64,000 nt of DNA from an uncultured Oscillospiraceae bacterium. GTDB lineage: Bacteria > Bacillota > Clostridia > Oscillospirales > Ruminococcaceae. The notes under the pieces are model-generated. The model made no database searches, was not told the DNA's origin, and was given only the letters and a program-made list of their open reading frames with translations. Each line of letters opens with the position of its first letter. Positions within the stretch are counted from its first letter, which is position 1. A program made the position numbers and the translations under genes. The stretch is from NCBI GenBank assembly GCA_934486875.1, contig CAKSPU010000006.1:8654-72653 (forward strand), written 5' to 3'. Below, one piece after another: positions 39,151 through 48,460 of the stretch.

Positions 39151-39933
39151 TTATTCTACAGTATTTTTCAGTTCCTCCGATATCCTCTTTACAATAAGCG
39201 GGATATTGTCATATTCGGCATTGCCCGAAGCGGTAAAAAGGCTGTTCAGGTTTTCCTCAAAGTCACGGGGAAGAACTGCACACTGCTCCCTGCATATGCT
39301 TACAAGCCGCTTTTCACCCGGGTGTGTCATACGGTTAAGGGCGAATATAACATCGAAATATGATGCCATAAATTCGGCTGTGCGGTGATTGATGCTGTTG
39401 CGGTCTTTCCGTCCGCAGGCTTTGGCTATCTGAGCGTCATAGCTCGGGAGACTGCCGCTTATAAGACGCATATTCCGCTCTATGATGTTACGGCGGAGCT
39501 TTTCGGGATATGGGATATCAAACCGCTTTTTTGCTTCGGCAAGACGACCGTTTTTGTCCGTTATCACCCTGCACTGCTTCAGATTGTGCCACATACAGGT
39601 GGTGTAGCCGTTGTGCGCCGAAAAGCGCTCTGCCACATCTGCCACCTCTTCCGCAAAATCATCAAGGCGGCGGTAGATAATGTCCATATCGGTCCCGTCA
39701 GAAAGAGTTACATTGTCCTCGGTCTCCCAGAAACGGTTGCCTATCTCCGCAGCGGAGCAGTATTTTGACAGAATAGCTCTTCTTGTTTCCTCGGGGATAT
39801 CACTGAGGATATACACGTAAACATCATAGTCCGACTTTTCGTCATATTTTCCCGATGCCCTCGAACCGCCCAATGCAACAGCCTCTACCTCGGGCAGAGC
39901 GGAAAGCTCGCTGAATATTTCATCGGCGCTCAC
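39151..39933 (-). CDS. DUF4037-type nucleotidyltransferase
   Basis: A 260-residue protein with the Pol-beta-type start VEAVALGGSRASGKYDEKSDYDVYVYI (GGS, D-x-D) and a helical C-terminal domain like DUF4037. The substrate is unknown. It overlaps the cmk stop by four bases and precedes plsC by 20 bases, so it is inserted into the conserved cmk-plsC-ispH operon and translated with it. Confidence 0.8.
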   Translation of the reverse strand: MSADEIFSELSALPEVEAVALGGSRASGKYDEKSDYDVYVYILSDIPEETRRAILSKYCSAAEIGNRFWETEDNVTLSDGTDMDIIYRRLDDFAEEVADVAERFSAHNGYTTCMWHNLKQCRVITDKNGRLAEAKKRFDIPYPEKLRRNIIERNMRLISGSLPSYDAQIAKACGRKDRNSINHRTAEFMASYFDVIFALNRMTHPGEKRLVSICREQCAVLPRDFEENLNSLFTASGNAEYDNIPLIVKRISEELKNTVE

Positions 39934-40598
39934 TTTTTTACCCCTCTTATCATTCCGATTATTTTGTCAATGCTCTCTTCAAGTGAAAGCTTCGTTGTAT
40001 CGCACAGCACAGCATCATCAGCCTGCTTCAGGGGCGCAATTGCACGGGTGGAGTCATCGTGGTCACGCTTGATAATGTCCGCAAGCACCTGCTCGTATGC
40101 GGGCGCATCGGGCTTGTCCTTAAGCTCCGCATACCGCCTGTCAGCCCTTGCCTCGGGGGAGGCTGTCAGGAATATTTTAAGGTCGGCATCGGGCAGCACC
40201 ACCGTGCCGATGTCCCTGCCGTCCATAATGATGTCATTCTCACGGGCGATTTTTTTCTGCAAATCAAAAAGGAATGCCCTTACCGCAGGGATAGCGGACA
40301 CCTTTGACGCAGCCATCGACACCTGTGGGGTGCGAATTTTGTCGGAAACATCGCTGCCGTTTACGAAAACGTGCTGAACGCCGTCAATAAACCGCAGCTC
40401 GGGAGTAATTTCGGGCAGCAGCCTTTCAACGCTCTCGGGAGCACTCACATCAGCTCCCGCAGCAATGCAGTAATACGCCACGGAGCGGTAAAGCGCCCCC
40501 GTGTCAACGTAAATGAAGCCAAGCTCTGCGGCTGCCTTTCGTGCAATGGTGGATTTGCCCGCTCCCGCAGGGCCGTCTATGGCAATGTTAATGCTCAT
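39930..40598 (-). CDS. cmk: Cytidylate kinase
   Basis: A 222-residue CMP/dCMP kinase: P-loop AIDGPAGAGKSTIARKAA, VDTGALYRSVAYYC, MDGRDIGTVVLPDAD and a CMP-binding RDHDDSTRAIAPL. First gene of the cmk/DUF4037/plsC/ispH-S1 set, starting 11 bases after thyX. Confidence 0.95.
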   Translation of the reverse strand: MSINIAIDGPAGAGKSTIARKAAAELGFIYVDTGALYRSVAYYCIAAGADVSAPESVERLLPEITPELRFIDGVQHVFVNGSDVSDKIRTPQVSMAASKVSAIPAVRAFLFDLQKKIARENDIIMDGRDIGTVVLPDADLKIFLTASPEARADRRYAELKDKPDAPAYEQVLADIIKRDHDDSTRAIAPLKQADDAVLCDTTKLSLEESIDKIIGMIRGVKK

Positions 40599-40609
40599 TT
40601 CATTTCACC

Positions 40610-41248
40610 TCAATACGAAGCGTCCGCTCCGTTAATATCGTCAAATATCACGGGTACAAGCCCCTTAAGCTCATTTAAAAGAGGAATGGCGATCTCCCTT
40701 ATCTGGGGGTGGGCACGCTCGGAGGTGCGGAGCTTGAAAAAGTGCCTCCACTCACGGAGATTCATCGTCACCATTATTTCGGTCTTCACGGAATTGGGGA
40801 GAATGCTTCTTGCCTCCTCAGGCTTTGCGCCCAGAGAGATGAGCTTTCCGTAGGAATCCTCAATGCCCTGCATAGTCTCTTTCCATACCGCATATTTTTC
40901 GTCGTCCTCAGCCCAGAAGCAGGGGCGGATAAAGGTGATTTCCCCGCCGAATTTATCCTTGGAGTAATTGCAGTAGCGGGTGCTCTCCTGGCTGTAGCTT
41001 GCGATGCGGTGGCGGACGATCTCGTGAGTAACACCTCTGTCGCAGACAAATCTCACGGTTATTTTTTCGTGCTCGAGAACGGACTCGTGACCCGATTTAA
41101 GTATCATTCCCACGAATTTCTCCGCCGAACCGTCGGTTATCCTGTCCTCGCTCTTGTAGCATACTCTGCCGCAAAGCTCTATATTCCGGAGCATTTCCGC
41201 TCCGTTTATATTCGAGATGATTTCATGATAGGGTGCGATAATTTTCAT
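40610..41248 (-). CDS. thyX: Flavin-dependent thymidylate synthase
   Basis: A 212-residue ThyX making dTMP from dUMP with FAD, methylene-THF and NAD(P)H. The signature RHRIASYSQESTRY is intact (near 76-89). EWRHFFKLR is the nucleotide-binding end. Start ATG 41248 follows GGAGG and overlaps the end of the YkgJ-GNAT gene. Confidence 0.95.
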   Translation of the reverse strand: MKIIAPYHEIISNINGAEMLRNIELCGRVCYKSEDRITDGSAEKFVGMILKSGHESVLEHEKITVRFVCDRGVTHEIVRHRIASYSQESTRYCNYSKDKFGGEITFIRPCFWAEDDEKYAVWKETMQGIEDSYGKLISLGAKPEEARSILPNSVKTEIMVTMNLREWRHFFKLRTSERAHPQIREIAIPLLNELKGLVPVIFDDINGADASY

Positions 41249-42212
41249 TAAGATCCTCCTTGATATACATAACGTTTCCGTCATCGGGAGTATCCTCGGA
41301 AACGAGAGTGTAGCCGCAGCTAATACAGCATTTTTCAGCAGCAGTGTTTGATGTTCTTATGTGCATAGCGGCAGTATTGATGCCCTTTTCGATGAAAATT
41401 TCCTCGGCAAGCCCTATGCATTCACGGCTTATGCCCAGCCTCCTGTATTCGGGAGCAATGACCAGCATTGAGATATAGCCGCAGTCACCGCTTTCAAGAC
41501 CGCTGAGCTTTATCCAGCCCGCAGGGTCGGAGCCGTAATATACGATGTAATTCTCCTCATCGCCGTCCTCACGCCACTGCTCGAAGGCTTCGTCCCAGTC
41601 ATCAATGTCAAGCTTTCCCGCACCCAGATCATCGGGTATTCCCGCACGGTTGTATAGCTCGCAGAGGAACGGCAGGTCACTTCGTGTCACCTCCGCAAGG
41701 CGTACCTTTCGGCTGCAAAGCTCCGTTCTCACCTTAAGAATGGGGTATCCCTGCTCATAAGGCTTAACGATAGCGGGATTTTTCGCCGCCTCCGCAAAAA
41801 TTATGTCTCCAAGCCCGTTGTCAAGCTCTTCCACAAGAACATTAAGTGGCTTTTTGTACAAGTCGGGACAGACCGATGCAATGGAAATTACCCTTGTACC
41901 CCCAAGGTCCATAACTCTGTACGGCCATATGCGGCAGTCAAAAGGCTTGCATTCCCCAAGGGTGCAGCCCTTGTCGGGGTCAAGAGCGGGGCAGATGTAA
42001 AGCTCCCTGTCCTCGTCCCAGCAGTCCTCCATATTGAAAACATATCCGCCGCCGTTTCCCCTGGAGACCATTTTCAGGTCAGGGCGCTCTGCGGATATTT
42101 TAGTGTAAAGCTCACGGGTTATAACAGGGGTCTCCCACACGTCATACTTGTCAAAAATGCAGCACATACGGCATTTTGCGCAGGTCTCGTTTGATAATAT
42201 GTTTTTTAGCAT
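41223..42212 (-). CDS. YkgJ-type CxxCxxCC domain fused to a GNAT acetyltransferase
   Basis: A 329-residue fusion. Residues 1-150 hold CAKCRMCC (11-18) and later Cys (YICPALDPDKGCTLGECKPFDCRIWPY), the YkgJ/Fliy-type metal-binding domain. Residues 170-320 are a GNAT domain with IAPEYRRLGISRECI as the acetyl-CoA loop and TSNTAAEKCCISCGYTLV at the end. Substrate unknown. It overlaps thyX by 26 bases. Confidence 0.8.
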   Translation of the reverse strand: MLKNILSNETCAKCRMCCIFDKYDVWETPVITRELYTKISAERPDLKMVSRGNGGGYVFNMEDCWDEDRELYICPALDPDKGCTLGECKPFDCRIWPYRVMDLGGTRVISIASVCPDLYKKPLNVLVEELDNGLGDIIFAEAAKNPAIVKPYEQGYPILKVRTELCSRKVRLAEVTRSDLPFLCELYNRAGIPDDLGAGKLDIDDWDEAFEQWREDGDEENYIVYYGSDPAGWIKLSGLESGDCGYISMLVIAPEYRRLGISRECIGLAEEIFIEKGINTAAMHIRTSNTAAEKCCISCGYTLVSEDTPDDGNVMYIKEDLNENYRTLS

Positions 42213-42300
42213 TGGTCATTCTCCTTTTCACATTTTTTCGGGGAATATTACTTTGCTTTCGGGGTAACATAATATAAAAATTTACAAAGGAATGATATAT

Positions 42301-42741
42301 ATGAAAATATCTCAGAAGCAGTACAGCGAAATGGTAAAAAAAGCGTCGCCCGATTCAAAATGTATGCGTGATGTGCCTCTTGCATTTCTCATCGGCGGGC
42401 TTATCTGCGTCATAGGGCAGGCGCTTACCGACCTGTATGCCTATCTCGGCTGCGACGACCGCACCGCAGCTGCATTCTGCACAATAACTCTCGTGTTCCT
42501 GTCCGCCTTTTTCACAGGACTGGGCCTTTACGAAAAGCTTGCCAAATACGGCGGAGCGGGAACTCTCGTGCCCGTAACGGGCTTTGCAAATGCCGTGGCA
42601 TCGCCTGCGGTGGAGTTCAAGTCCGAGGGATATATCTTAGGTCTCGGAGCGAAGATATTCATTATCGCAGGACCTGTTATCCTCTATGGAACAGCCGCCT
42701 CCGTGCTGTATGGGCTCATCTATTTCTTTTTCATCAAATGA
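42301..42741 (+). CDS. spoVAC: Stage V sporulation protein AC
   Basis: A 146-residue SpoVAC, part of the spore dipicolinate channel, with four hydrophobic helices and the conserved VPVTGFANAV and EFKSEGYILGLGAKIF. Start ATG 42301 (AAAGGA upstream) rather than 42292, which abuts the ribosome site. spoVAD and spoVAE are not next to it; the next gene is convergent, ending one base away. Confidence 0.88.
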   Translation: MKISQKQYSEMVKKASPDSKCMRDVPLAFLIGGLICVIGQALTDLYAYLGCDDRTAAAFCTITLVFLSAFFTGLGLYEKLAKYGGAGTLVPVTGFANAVASPAVEFKSEGYILGLGAKIFIIAGPVILYGTAASVLYGLIYFFFIK

Positions 42742-43509
42742 TTATCTGACAGAGACACCGACCACAGTGATATTGTCCGTGCTGCCGTTGTCCATAGCCG
42801 CATCAATAAGACAGCGGAGACGCTTAGGCAGGCGCATAGGCATAGCAAGTATCTCCTCAAACTCGCCCGTAGTGATGTAGTCGGAAAGCCCGTCACTGCA
42901 TATGATTATGATGTCGCCTTTTTTTATGCCCCCCTCTATCTCGGTAACGGAGGGGTCGGGGTCATCGGCAATATTTCCCAGAACGGGGAAGATGACATTC
43001 CGCTGGGCGTGGGTCTTTTTCTCCTCACCCGTTATTTTCCCTTGGTCAAAAAGCATCTGCACAAGGGACTGGTCGGTGGAGAGCTGTTTTATAACTCCCC
43101 CTCTGAAACGGTACATTCGGGAATCCCCCACATTTATCACATAGGCTTTCCCGTTTTCGTCCACCGCAAGAGCGCAGAGTGTGGTCTGCATATTGGCGGA
43201 GCTTCCGTGGGTAATGCCATAGCGTTTGAGCTTTGAATGAATGGCAAGAAGCTTCGCCCTGAAATCGGTGGACTTTCTCGGACGGACGGCGGAAAGCAGG
43301 TCAAGAGCCATATGTGAGGCTATCTCACCGGATGCTTCACCCCCCACACCGTCGGCAACAGCGGCAATGAACGGCGCATTCACGTCGCTTTCCATCTGAG
43401 CCTTTGACAAAACGATCTTATTTACAAGATAAGCGTCCTCATTGTTCTCACGGACAGCTCCCTTGTCGGAAATACCGCAGCAATAATACAAATCGGACAC
43501 CTCGGACAA
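42742..43509 (-). CDS. PP2C-family Ser/Thr phosphatase
   Basis: A 255-residue PP2C phosphatase: GAVRENNEDAYL, ADGVGGEASGEIAS, VINVGDSRMYRF, SDGLSDYI and DNITVVGV carry the Mn/Mg ligands. The partner kinase (PrkC-like) is not in view. It is cytoplasmic. Confidence 0.92.
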   Translation of the reverse strand: MSEVSDLYYCCGISDKGAVRENNEDAYLVNKIVLSKAQMESDVNAPFIAAVADGVGGEASGEIASHMALDLLSAVRPRKSTDFRAKLLAIHSKLKRYGITHGSSANMQTTLCALAVDENGKAYVINVGDSRMYRFRGGVIKQLSTDQSLVQMLFDQGKITGEEKKTHAQRNVIFPVLGNIADDPDPSVTEIEGGIKKGDIIIICSDGLSDYITTGEFEEILAMPMRLPKRLRCLIDAAMDNGSTDNITVVGVSVR

Positions 43510-43670
43510 CTACAAAATATTCATTTTTATTATACTACATATTCTCCGATTTATCAATAGGTAATTATCATAAATCCACATTCACCTCCCGTGTTTTTCC
43601 GTTATCATCATATTGAAGCACTGTTATTTGTATCTTTTGCACGAAATGACTGTAAAGTTTCAATTATTCA

Positions 43671-43699
43671 TTGACAAACAGAAGATAATATTGTAAAAT
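43671..43699 (+). promoter_or_regulatory. Promoter of the PocR chemoreceptor gene
   Basis: TTGACA (43671-43676), 17-base spacer, TAAAAT (43694-43699), 68 bases before the ATG. Confidence 0.75.
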
Positions 43700-43766
43700 T
43701 AGTATGTATCAATATATAGAAAATTCTTTGCGGAATGAAGAAATACACACACGGAGGTTTTACATA

Positions 43767-44762
43767 ATGTCTTCCATTAAACTTACAGACCTGATAAGCG
43801 TTCAGATGCTTCAGGAAATACAGGACGGTTTTGCCGAGGTCACAGGAATGGCAGCCCTTACCACAGATGCTGACGGCAACCCCGTTACAAAAGGCAGCAA
43901 TTTTACCGATTTCTGTATGAAATATACACGTCGCTCAAGAATCGGCTGCGAAAGATGCGAAAAATGTGACCGTGACGGCGGTGAACAGACCCACCGCACA
44001 GGCAGGGCTGCGGCGTATTCGTGTCACGGCGGACTTATGGACTTTGCAGCGCCAATTATGGTAGACGGTGAGTTCATAGGCTCATTTATCGGGGGACAGG
44101 TACTTACCGAAAAGCCCGATGAAGCAAAGTTCCGCAAAATTGCGAGAGAGCTTGGCATAGATCCCGATGAATACATTGCAGCTCTCAGAAAAGTAAAGAT
44201 AGTTCCCAAGGAAAAGGTAGAAGCAGCCGCAAAATTTCTGCATACCATTGCGAAAAATATTTCTTCAATGGCATATTCAAGCTATCAGCTTAAACAGCAC
44301 AATGATTCACTTAAGGGAAATCTCTCTGCAAACAGTGATGTTATAAAGCGTGTCAATAATATTGCGGGCAGCTGCATCAGCGCAGTTTCCTCAATGGACG
44401 AAAAGTTCAGACAGCTTTCCGAGCTTGCCGACAAATGTGTTTCCGAGGTCAGGACCGCCGGTGATGCCGCAAAGGTTATCCAGGATATCGCAATGAACAC
44501 CCGTATCCTGGGCTTCAACGCTTCAATTGAAGCATCAAGAGCAAAGGAAAGCGGCAAGGGCTTCGGCGTTATCGCACAGGAAGTCAGAAGCCTTGCAGAG
44601 ACCTCCAAGAGCTCTGCCGATAAGATCGAGGACAAGATAAAGTCCATAGGCGAGTTCACCTCTCAGATCGACAGCAGCGCAAAGAATGCGGCAGAGCTTG
44701 TAGCAGAAGCTGTTTCGGGCATTGAAGAGCTCAAAAGCGTTATCGGCGAGATGGACGCATAA
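43767..44762 (+). CDS. Soluble PocR-domain methyl-accepting signalling protein
   Basis: A 331-residue protein. Residues 1-170 form a PocR ligand-binding domain with CERCEKCDRDGG and YSCHGGLMDFAAPI, Cys positions that may bind metal or heme. Residues 195-331 form a short chemotaxis signalling coiled coil with the hairpin tip NTRILGFNASIEASRAKESGKGFGVIAQEVRSLAE. There is no membrane segment, so it senses inside the cell. Start ATG 43767 (GGAGG upstream). A YjfB-like gene follows 42 bases later. Confidence 0.88.
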   Translation: MSSIKLTDLISVQMLQEIQDGFAEVTGMAALTTDADGNPVTKGSNFTDFCMKYTRRSRIGCERCEKCDRDGGEQTHRTGRAAAYSCHGGLMDFAAPIMVDGEFIGSFIGGQVLTEKPDEAKFRKIARELGIDPDEYIAALRKVKIVPKEKVEAAAKFLHTIAKNISSMAYSSYQLKQHNDSLKGNLSANSDVIKRVNNIAGSCISAVSSMDEKFRQLSELADKCVSEVRTAGDAAKVIQDIAMNTRILGFNASIEASRAKESGKGFGVIAQEVRSLAETSKSSADKIEDKIKSIGEFTSQIDSSAKNAAELVAEAVSGIEELKSVIGEMDA

Positions 44763-44804
44763 CTTCTGAAAATTTTATAAGAGACATCGAAAGGAAGTGT
44801 TATT

Positions 44805-44996
44805 ATGGATCCTACAGCAATCGCTTCAATGGCAACAAGTATGAAGCAGGCTCAGCTTGCGACTGCGGTCAGCACTGCAATGGTGAAAAAGACACAGGAC
44901 GTTATGGAAACTCAGGCACAGGGCATTATCGAAATGGCTCAGAATATGCCCAAAGTCCAGGGTCAGATAGGTTCTGTACTTGATGTCAGAGCGTAA
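44805..44996 (+). CDS. YjfB-family small protein
   Basis: A 63-residue helical protein (MDPTAIASMATSMKQAQLAT, ending QIGSVLDVRA) of the YjfB family, linked to motility in Bacillus but of unknown role. AAGGAAG precedes the ATG. It follows the chemoreceptor gene, so the two likely share a transcript. Confidence 0.8.
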   Translation: MDPTAIASMATSMKQAQLATAVSTAMVKKTQDVMETQAQGIIEMAQNMPKVQGQIGSVLDVRA

Positions 44997-45018
44997 AAGC
45001 TAAACAATTCCAAATGAA

Positions 45019-45050
45019 AAAAGCGACCGTGATTTTTCCCGGTCGCTTTT
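45019..45050 (+). terminator. Intrinsic terminator after the YjfB gene
   Basis: Stem AAAAGCGACCG/CGGTCGCTTTT with a 10-base loop, then TTTT. Confidence 0.88.
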
Positions 45051-45085
45051 TTTGATGACCCGAAATAAAGTTCAGACAAAAAAAA

Positions 45086-45111
45086 TCCCCCTGCCCGAAA
45101 GGACAGGGGGA
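45086..45111 (-). terminator. Terminator at the end of the ribosomal cluster
   Basis: Leftward TCCCCCTG(TCCTTTCGGG)CAGGGGGA followed by eight T. It lies after rplQ. Confidence 0.88.
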
Positions 45112-45125
45112 CATTTCAGCTAAAA

Positions 45126-45467
45126 TCAAACAAGCTCGATAACTGCCATTTCAGCAGCGTCGCCACGACGGGGACCGATCTTAACGATCCTGGTGTAACC
45201 GCCGTTTACATCAGCATACTTAGGAGCGATCTCGTCAAAAAGCTTCTTGACAACATCTTCCTTAGTAACGTAAGCAAGAACCTGACGCTTGGAGTTCAGG
45301 TCATTAGTCTTAGCGATAGTAATCATTTTTTCAGCCATAGAGCGAACTTCCTTCGCTCTGGTAACTGTAGTTTCAATTCTGCCATTCTCAAGCAGGAATG
45401 TAACCATAGCTCTCAGCATAGCCTTTCTATGGTCGCTTGTTCTGCCCAGTTTTCTGGTTCCCGGCAT
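45126..45467 (-). CDS. rplQ: 50S ribosomal protein L17 (bL17)
   Basis: 113 residues, the usual short L17. Conserved start [38 protein letters not shown]. Last gene of the alpha operon after rpoA, followed by a strong terminator. Normal in length and order. Confidence 0.97.
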   Translation of the reverse strand: MPGTRKLGRTSDHRKAMLRAMVTFLLENGRIETTVTRAKEVRSMAEKMITIAKTNDLNSKRQVLAYVTKEDVVKKLFDEIAPKYADVNGGYTRIVKIGPRRGDAAEMAVIELV

Positions 45468-45498
45468 TGTGATTCACTCCTTACCAAATATAGAACGG

Positions 45499-46455
45499 TT
45501 ATTCTTCCTCGCTGCTGAGGTCGAAGCCCAGAGACTGGAGCTTTTCCTTGACCTCATCGAATGACTTCTTACCGAGGTTTCTAACCTTCATCATTTCTTC
45601 TTCTGATTTGCTTATCAGATCTTCAACTGTATTGATTCCCGCACGCTTCAAGCAGTTAAATGAACGTACTGACAAGTCAAGTTCCTCAATGGTCATCTCA
45701 AGGATCTTCTCCTTGCCCTTGTCGTCCTTCTCCACCATCATCTCAGCGGTGATAGAGGACTCATCGGAAAGATTGCTGAATGATTTCAGATGCTCAATGA
45801 GGAGATTGGCTGCCTGAGACACAGCTTCCTTAGCGGATACAGTACCATCGGTCCATACCTCAAGGATAAGCTTGTCGTAATCCGTAACCTGACCGAGACG
45901 AGTATCCTCGACACGGAAGTTTACCTTCAGTACAGGCGTGTAAATAGAGTCAACAGCGATCACATCAATACCGAGATTGAAAATCTGCTTGTTCTTTTCA
46001 GCAGGAACATAGCCCCTGCCTCGGTCAATAGTGATCTCCATATAAAGCTTAGCGTCCTTACCGAGAGTAGCGATATGCATTTCAGGCACAAGGATATCGA
46101 CCTCAGAATCGGTCTTGATATCGCCTGCGGTGACTTCGCACTCGTCCTCAGCCTCGATATAGATGGTCTTTGGACCTTCGCCGTAAAGCTTTGCAGTCAG
46201 ACCTTTAAGGTTAAGAATGATCTCAGTAACGTCTTCCTTAACCCCGGGAATAGTGGATAATTCGTGGTGAACACCGTCGATCTTAACAGATGTGACAGCA
46301 ACACCCGGAAGCGAGGAGAGCAGTACACGTCTGAGGCTGTTGCCCAGAGTAGTACCATAGCCGCGCTCGAGAGGAGCTAGAACGAACATACCGTAGGTGC
46401 CATTAGGCTCCAGCTTGACGGTCTCAATTTCCGGCTTTTCGATTTTTTCAAGCAT
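45499..46455 (-). CDS. rpoA: RNA polymerase alpha subunit
   Basis: 318 residues. The N-terminal domain ([24 protein letters not shown]) drives dimerisation; a linker leads to the C-terminal domain ([25 protein letters not shown]), which contacts UP elements and activators. Domain lengths are normal. Confidence 0.97.
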   Translation of the reverse strand: MLEKIEKPEIETVKLEPNGTYGMFVLAPLERGYGTTLGNSLRRVLLSSLPGVAVTSVKIDGVHHELSTIPGVKEDVTEIILNLKGLTAKLYGEGPKTIYIEAEDECEVTAGDIKTDSEVDILVPEMHIATLGKDAKLYMEITIDRGRGYVPAEKNKQIFNLGIDVIAVDSIYTPVLKVNFRVEDTRLGQVTDYDKLILEVWTDGTVSAKEAVSQAANLLIEHLKSFSNLSDESSITAEMMVEKDDKGKEKILEMTIEELDLSVRSFNCLKRAGINTVEDLISKSEEEMMKVRNLGKKSFDEVKEKLQSLGFDLSSEEE

Positions 46456-46501
46456 TAATATAACCCTCCTATAGTCGCATTGTTAGTAAACGTACATATA
46501 T

Positions 46502-46529
46502 CTATGCGCCGCCCAAAAGCGGTGCATAG
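46502..46529 (-). other. Hairpin between rpsD and rpoA
   Basis: Arms CTATGCGCCGC (46502-46512) and GCGGTGCATAG (46519-46529) with one mismatch. No T tract follows. It may be a processing or attenuation element in the alpha operon. Confidence 0.6.
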
Positions 46530-46543
46530 TATATTTAAAGCTA

Positions 46544-47140
46544 TTACTTGGAGTACAGCTCGACGATAAGGTGTGTCTGAGTCTCGTAATCGAGGTCCTC
46601 AACGGAAGGCATACGAACAACCTTAGCGGAGAAGTTTGCCTTGTCAGCCTCGAGCCAGAGAGGAACTACTCTTGTAGCAGTCTGCTCAACAACGTCCTTA
46701 AACTTAGTGCTGCTGCGGCTTCCCTCGTAGAGAGCGATAACATCGCCTTCCTTAACGCGATAAGAGGGAATGTTTACACGCTTGCCGTTAACAGTGAAAT
46801 GTCTGTGAGTAACAAGCTGTCTTGCTTCACGTCTTGTGAGAGCGAGACCCATTCTGTAAACAACATTATCAAGTCTGGATTCGAGGATAGTGATAAGGTT
46901 ATCACCGGCCTTACCCTCCATCTTGGAAGCGATCTCGAAGTAGTGGAAGAAGGGCTTCTCAAGTACGCCGTAGATAAACTTCAGCTTCTGCTTTTCCTTG
47001 AGCTGCATACCATACTCAGAAACCTTTTTTCTGCTGTTAGCGCCGGGATTTCTCTTGGACTCCTTAGAAACGCCCATAACCATAGGGCTGATACCCAGGT
47101 ATCTGCATCTCTTGAGGATAGGTTCTTTATTTAAAGCCAT
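46544..47140 (-). CDS. rpsD: 30S ribosomal protein S4 (uS4)
   Basis: 198 residues. Start MALNKEPILKRCRYLGISPM lacks the zinc Cys of C+ forms (one Cys only). S4 domain RLDNVVYRMGLALTRREARQLVTHRHFTVNGKRV is clear. S4 often represses the alpha operon; the hairpin before rpoA could be a target. Confidence 0.97.
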   Translation of the reverse strand: MALNKEPILKRCRYLGISPMVMGVSKESKRNPGANSRKKVSEYGMQLKEKQKLKFIYGVLEKPFFHYFEIASKMEGKAGDNLITILESRLDNVVYRMGLALTRREARQLVTHRHFTVNGKRVNIPSYRVKEGDVIALYEGSRSSTKFKDVVEQTATRVVPLWLEADKANFSAKVVRMPSVEDLDYETQTHLIVELYSK

Positions 47141-47161
47141 TTCAATAACACCTCCTGTAAA

Positions 47162-47563
47162 TTAGACACGTCTTCTCTTGGGAGGACGGCAGCCATTGTG
47201 AGGAATAGGAGTAACATCCTTGATAAGTCTTACTTCGAGACCAACGGTCTGGAGAGCTCTGATAGCAGCTTCTCTTCCTGCGCCGGGGCCCTTAACGTAA
47301 ACCTCAACGGTCTTAAGACCGTGCTCCATAGCAGCTCTTGCAGCAGTTTCAGCAGCAGTCTGAGCAGCGAAAGGAGTAGACTTCTTGGAGCCTCTGAAAC
47401 CGAGACCGCCTGCAGATGCCCAAGAAAGAGCATTGCCCTGAGTATCGGTGATAGTTACAATAGTATTGTTGAAAGTGGACTGGATATGAACAGCGCCATT
47501 TTCAATGTTCTTACGTTCACGACGTCTTCTGATGGTAGTCTTTTTACCTTTAACCTGAGCCAT
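47162..47563 (-). CDS. rpsK: 30S ribosomal protein S11 (uS11)
   Basis: 133 residues: [26 protein letters not shown] and [10 protein letters not shown] at the C-terminus are fully conserved. Placed between rpsM and rpsD, as expected. Confidence 0.97.
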   Translation of the reverse strand: MAQVKGKKTTIRRRRERKNIENGAVHIQSTFNNTIVTITDTQGNALSWASAGGLGFRGSKKSTPFAAQTAAETAARAAMEHGLKTVEVYVKGPGAGREAAIRALQTVGLEVRLIKDVTPIPHNGCRPPKRRRV

Positions 47564-47577
47564 TGTTCAATCCCTCC

Positions 47578-47946
47578 TTACTTCTTCTTGTTAGCGATGG
47601 TCTTTACGGGGCCCTTGCGGGTTCTTGCGTTAGTCTTGGTTCTCTGACCTCTTACGGGGAGACCCTTGCGGTGACGAACGCCTCTGTAGCAGCCGATTTC
47701 AACCAGACGCTTGATATTAAGAGCAACATTTCTTCTGAGATCGCCCTCAACGATGAAGTTGTGGTCGATGTAGTCACGGAGCTTAGCAACATCGTCTTCG
47801 CTGAGATCCTTTACTCTTGTATCAGGGTTTACACCTGTGTTTGCGAGAATAGTATCCGCAGATTTACGACCGATACCGTAGATATAAGTGAGTCCGATTT
47901 CAACTCTCTTATTCTTGGGAAGGTCAACACCGGCAATACGTGCCAT
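47578..47946 (-). CDS. rpsM: 30S ribosomal protein S13 (uS13)
   Basis: 122 residues: [25 protein letters not shown] and the basic tail [14 protein letters not shown]. First of the three S13-S11-S4 genes after rpmJ. Confidence 0.97.
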   Translation of the reverse strand: MARIAGVDLPKNKRVEIGLTYIYGIGRKSADTILANTGVNPDTRVKDLSEDDVAKLRDYIDHNFIVEGDLRRNVALNIKRLVEIGCYRGVRHRKGLPVRGQRTKTNARTRKGPVKTIANKKK

Positions 47947-48039
47947 TAAAAATACACCTCCGAATAAAATTTGGACTTTCGCCCAGTGTGTTATGGCTAT
48001 TTTAATCCTTGTTTCAAGCTGTGTGAACAGCTACAGCAA

Positions 48040-48153
48040 TCAGCCCTGACGCTGCTTATGCTTAGGATTTTCGCATATGATCATTATTTTGCCTTTTCTT
48101 TTGATAACCTTGCACTTTTCGCAGATAGGCTTAACTGAAGGTCTTACTTTCAT
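48040..48153 (-). CDS. rpmJ: 50S ribosomal protein L36 (bL36)
   Basis: 37 residues: [20 protein letters not shown], then [15 protein letters not shown]. The C-x2-C ... C ... H set marks the zinc-binding form. ATG 48153 follows AGGAGG. It lies between infA and rpsM, the standard position. Confidence 0.95.
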   Translation of the reverse strand: MKVRPSVKPICEKCKVIKRKGKIMIICENPKHKQRQG

Positions 48154-48212
48154 TATAATTCCTCCTTTGTGAGTGTTGTGCTGAAAAAATCAGCAAATAG
48201 CGGTGATCCGTA

Positions 48213-48431
48213 TCACTTTGCTCTCCACGTGATCCTGCCCTTGGTAAGGTCATATGGGGACATTTCAACAGTAACCTTGTCGCCGGGAACGATTCTGATA
48301 TAGTTCATTCTCAGTTTGCCCGATACGTGAGCAAGAATCTTATGTCCGTTAGCAAGCTCAACCTGAAAGTTGGCGTTGGGGAGGGCTTCGATGACGGTAC
48401 CCTCGATCTCAATAACATCTTCCTTAGACAA
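48213..48431 (-). CDS. infA: Translation initiation factor IF-1
   Basis: 72 residues, S1/OB fold: [38 protein letters not shown]. Standard place after map and the KOW protein. Confidence 0.97.
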   Translation of the reverse strand: MSKEDVIEIEGTVIEALPNANFQVELANGHKILAHVSGKLRMNYIRIVPGDKVTVEMSPYDLTKGRITWRAK

Positions 48432-48460
48432 GCTGACAGCCTCCTTGGATGTAGTTTCGG

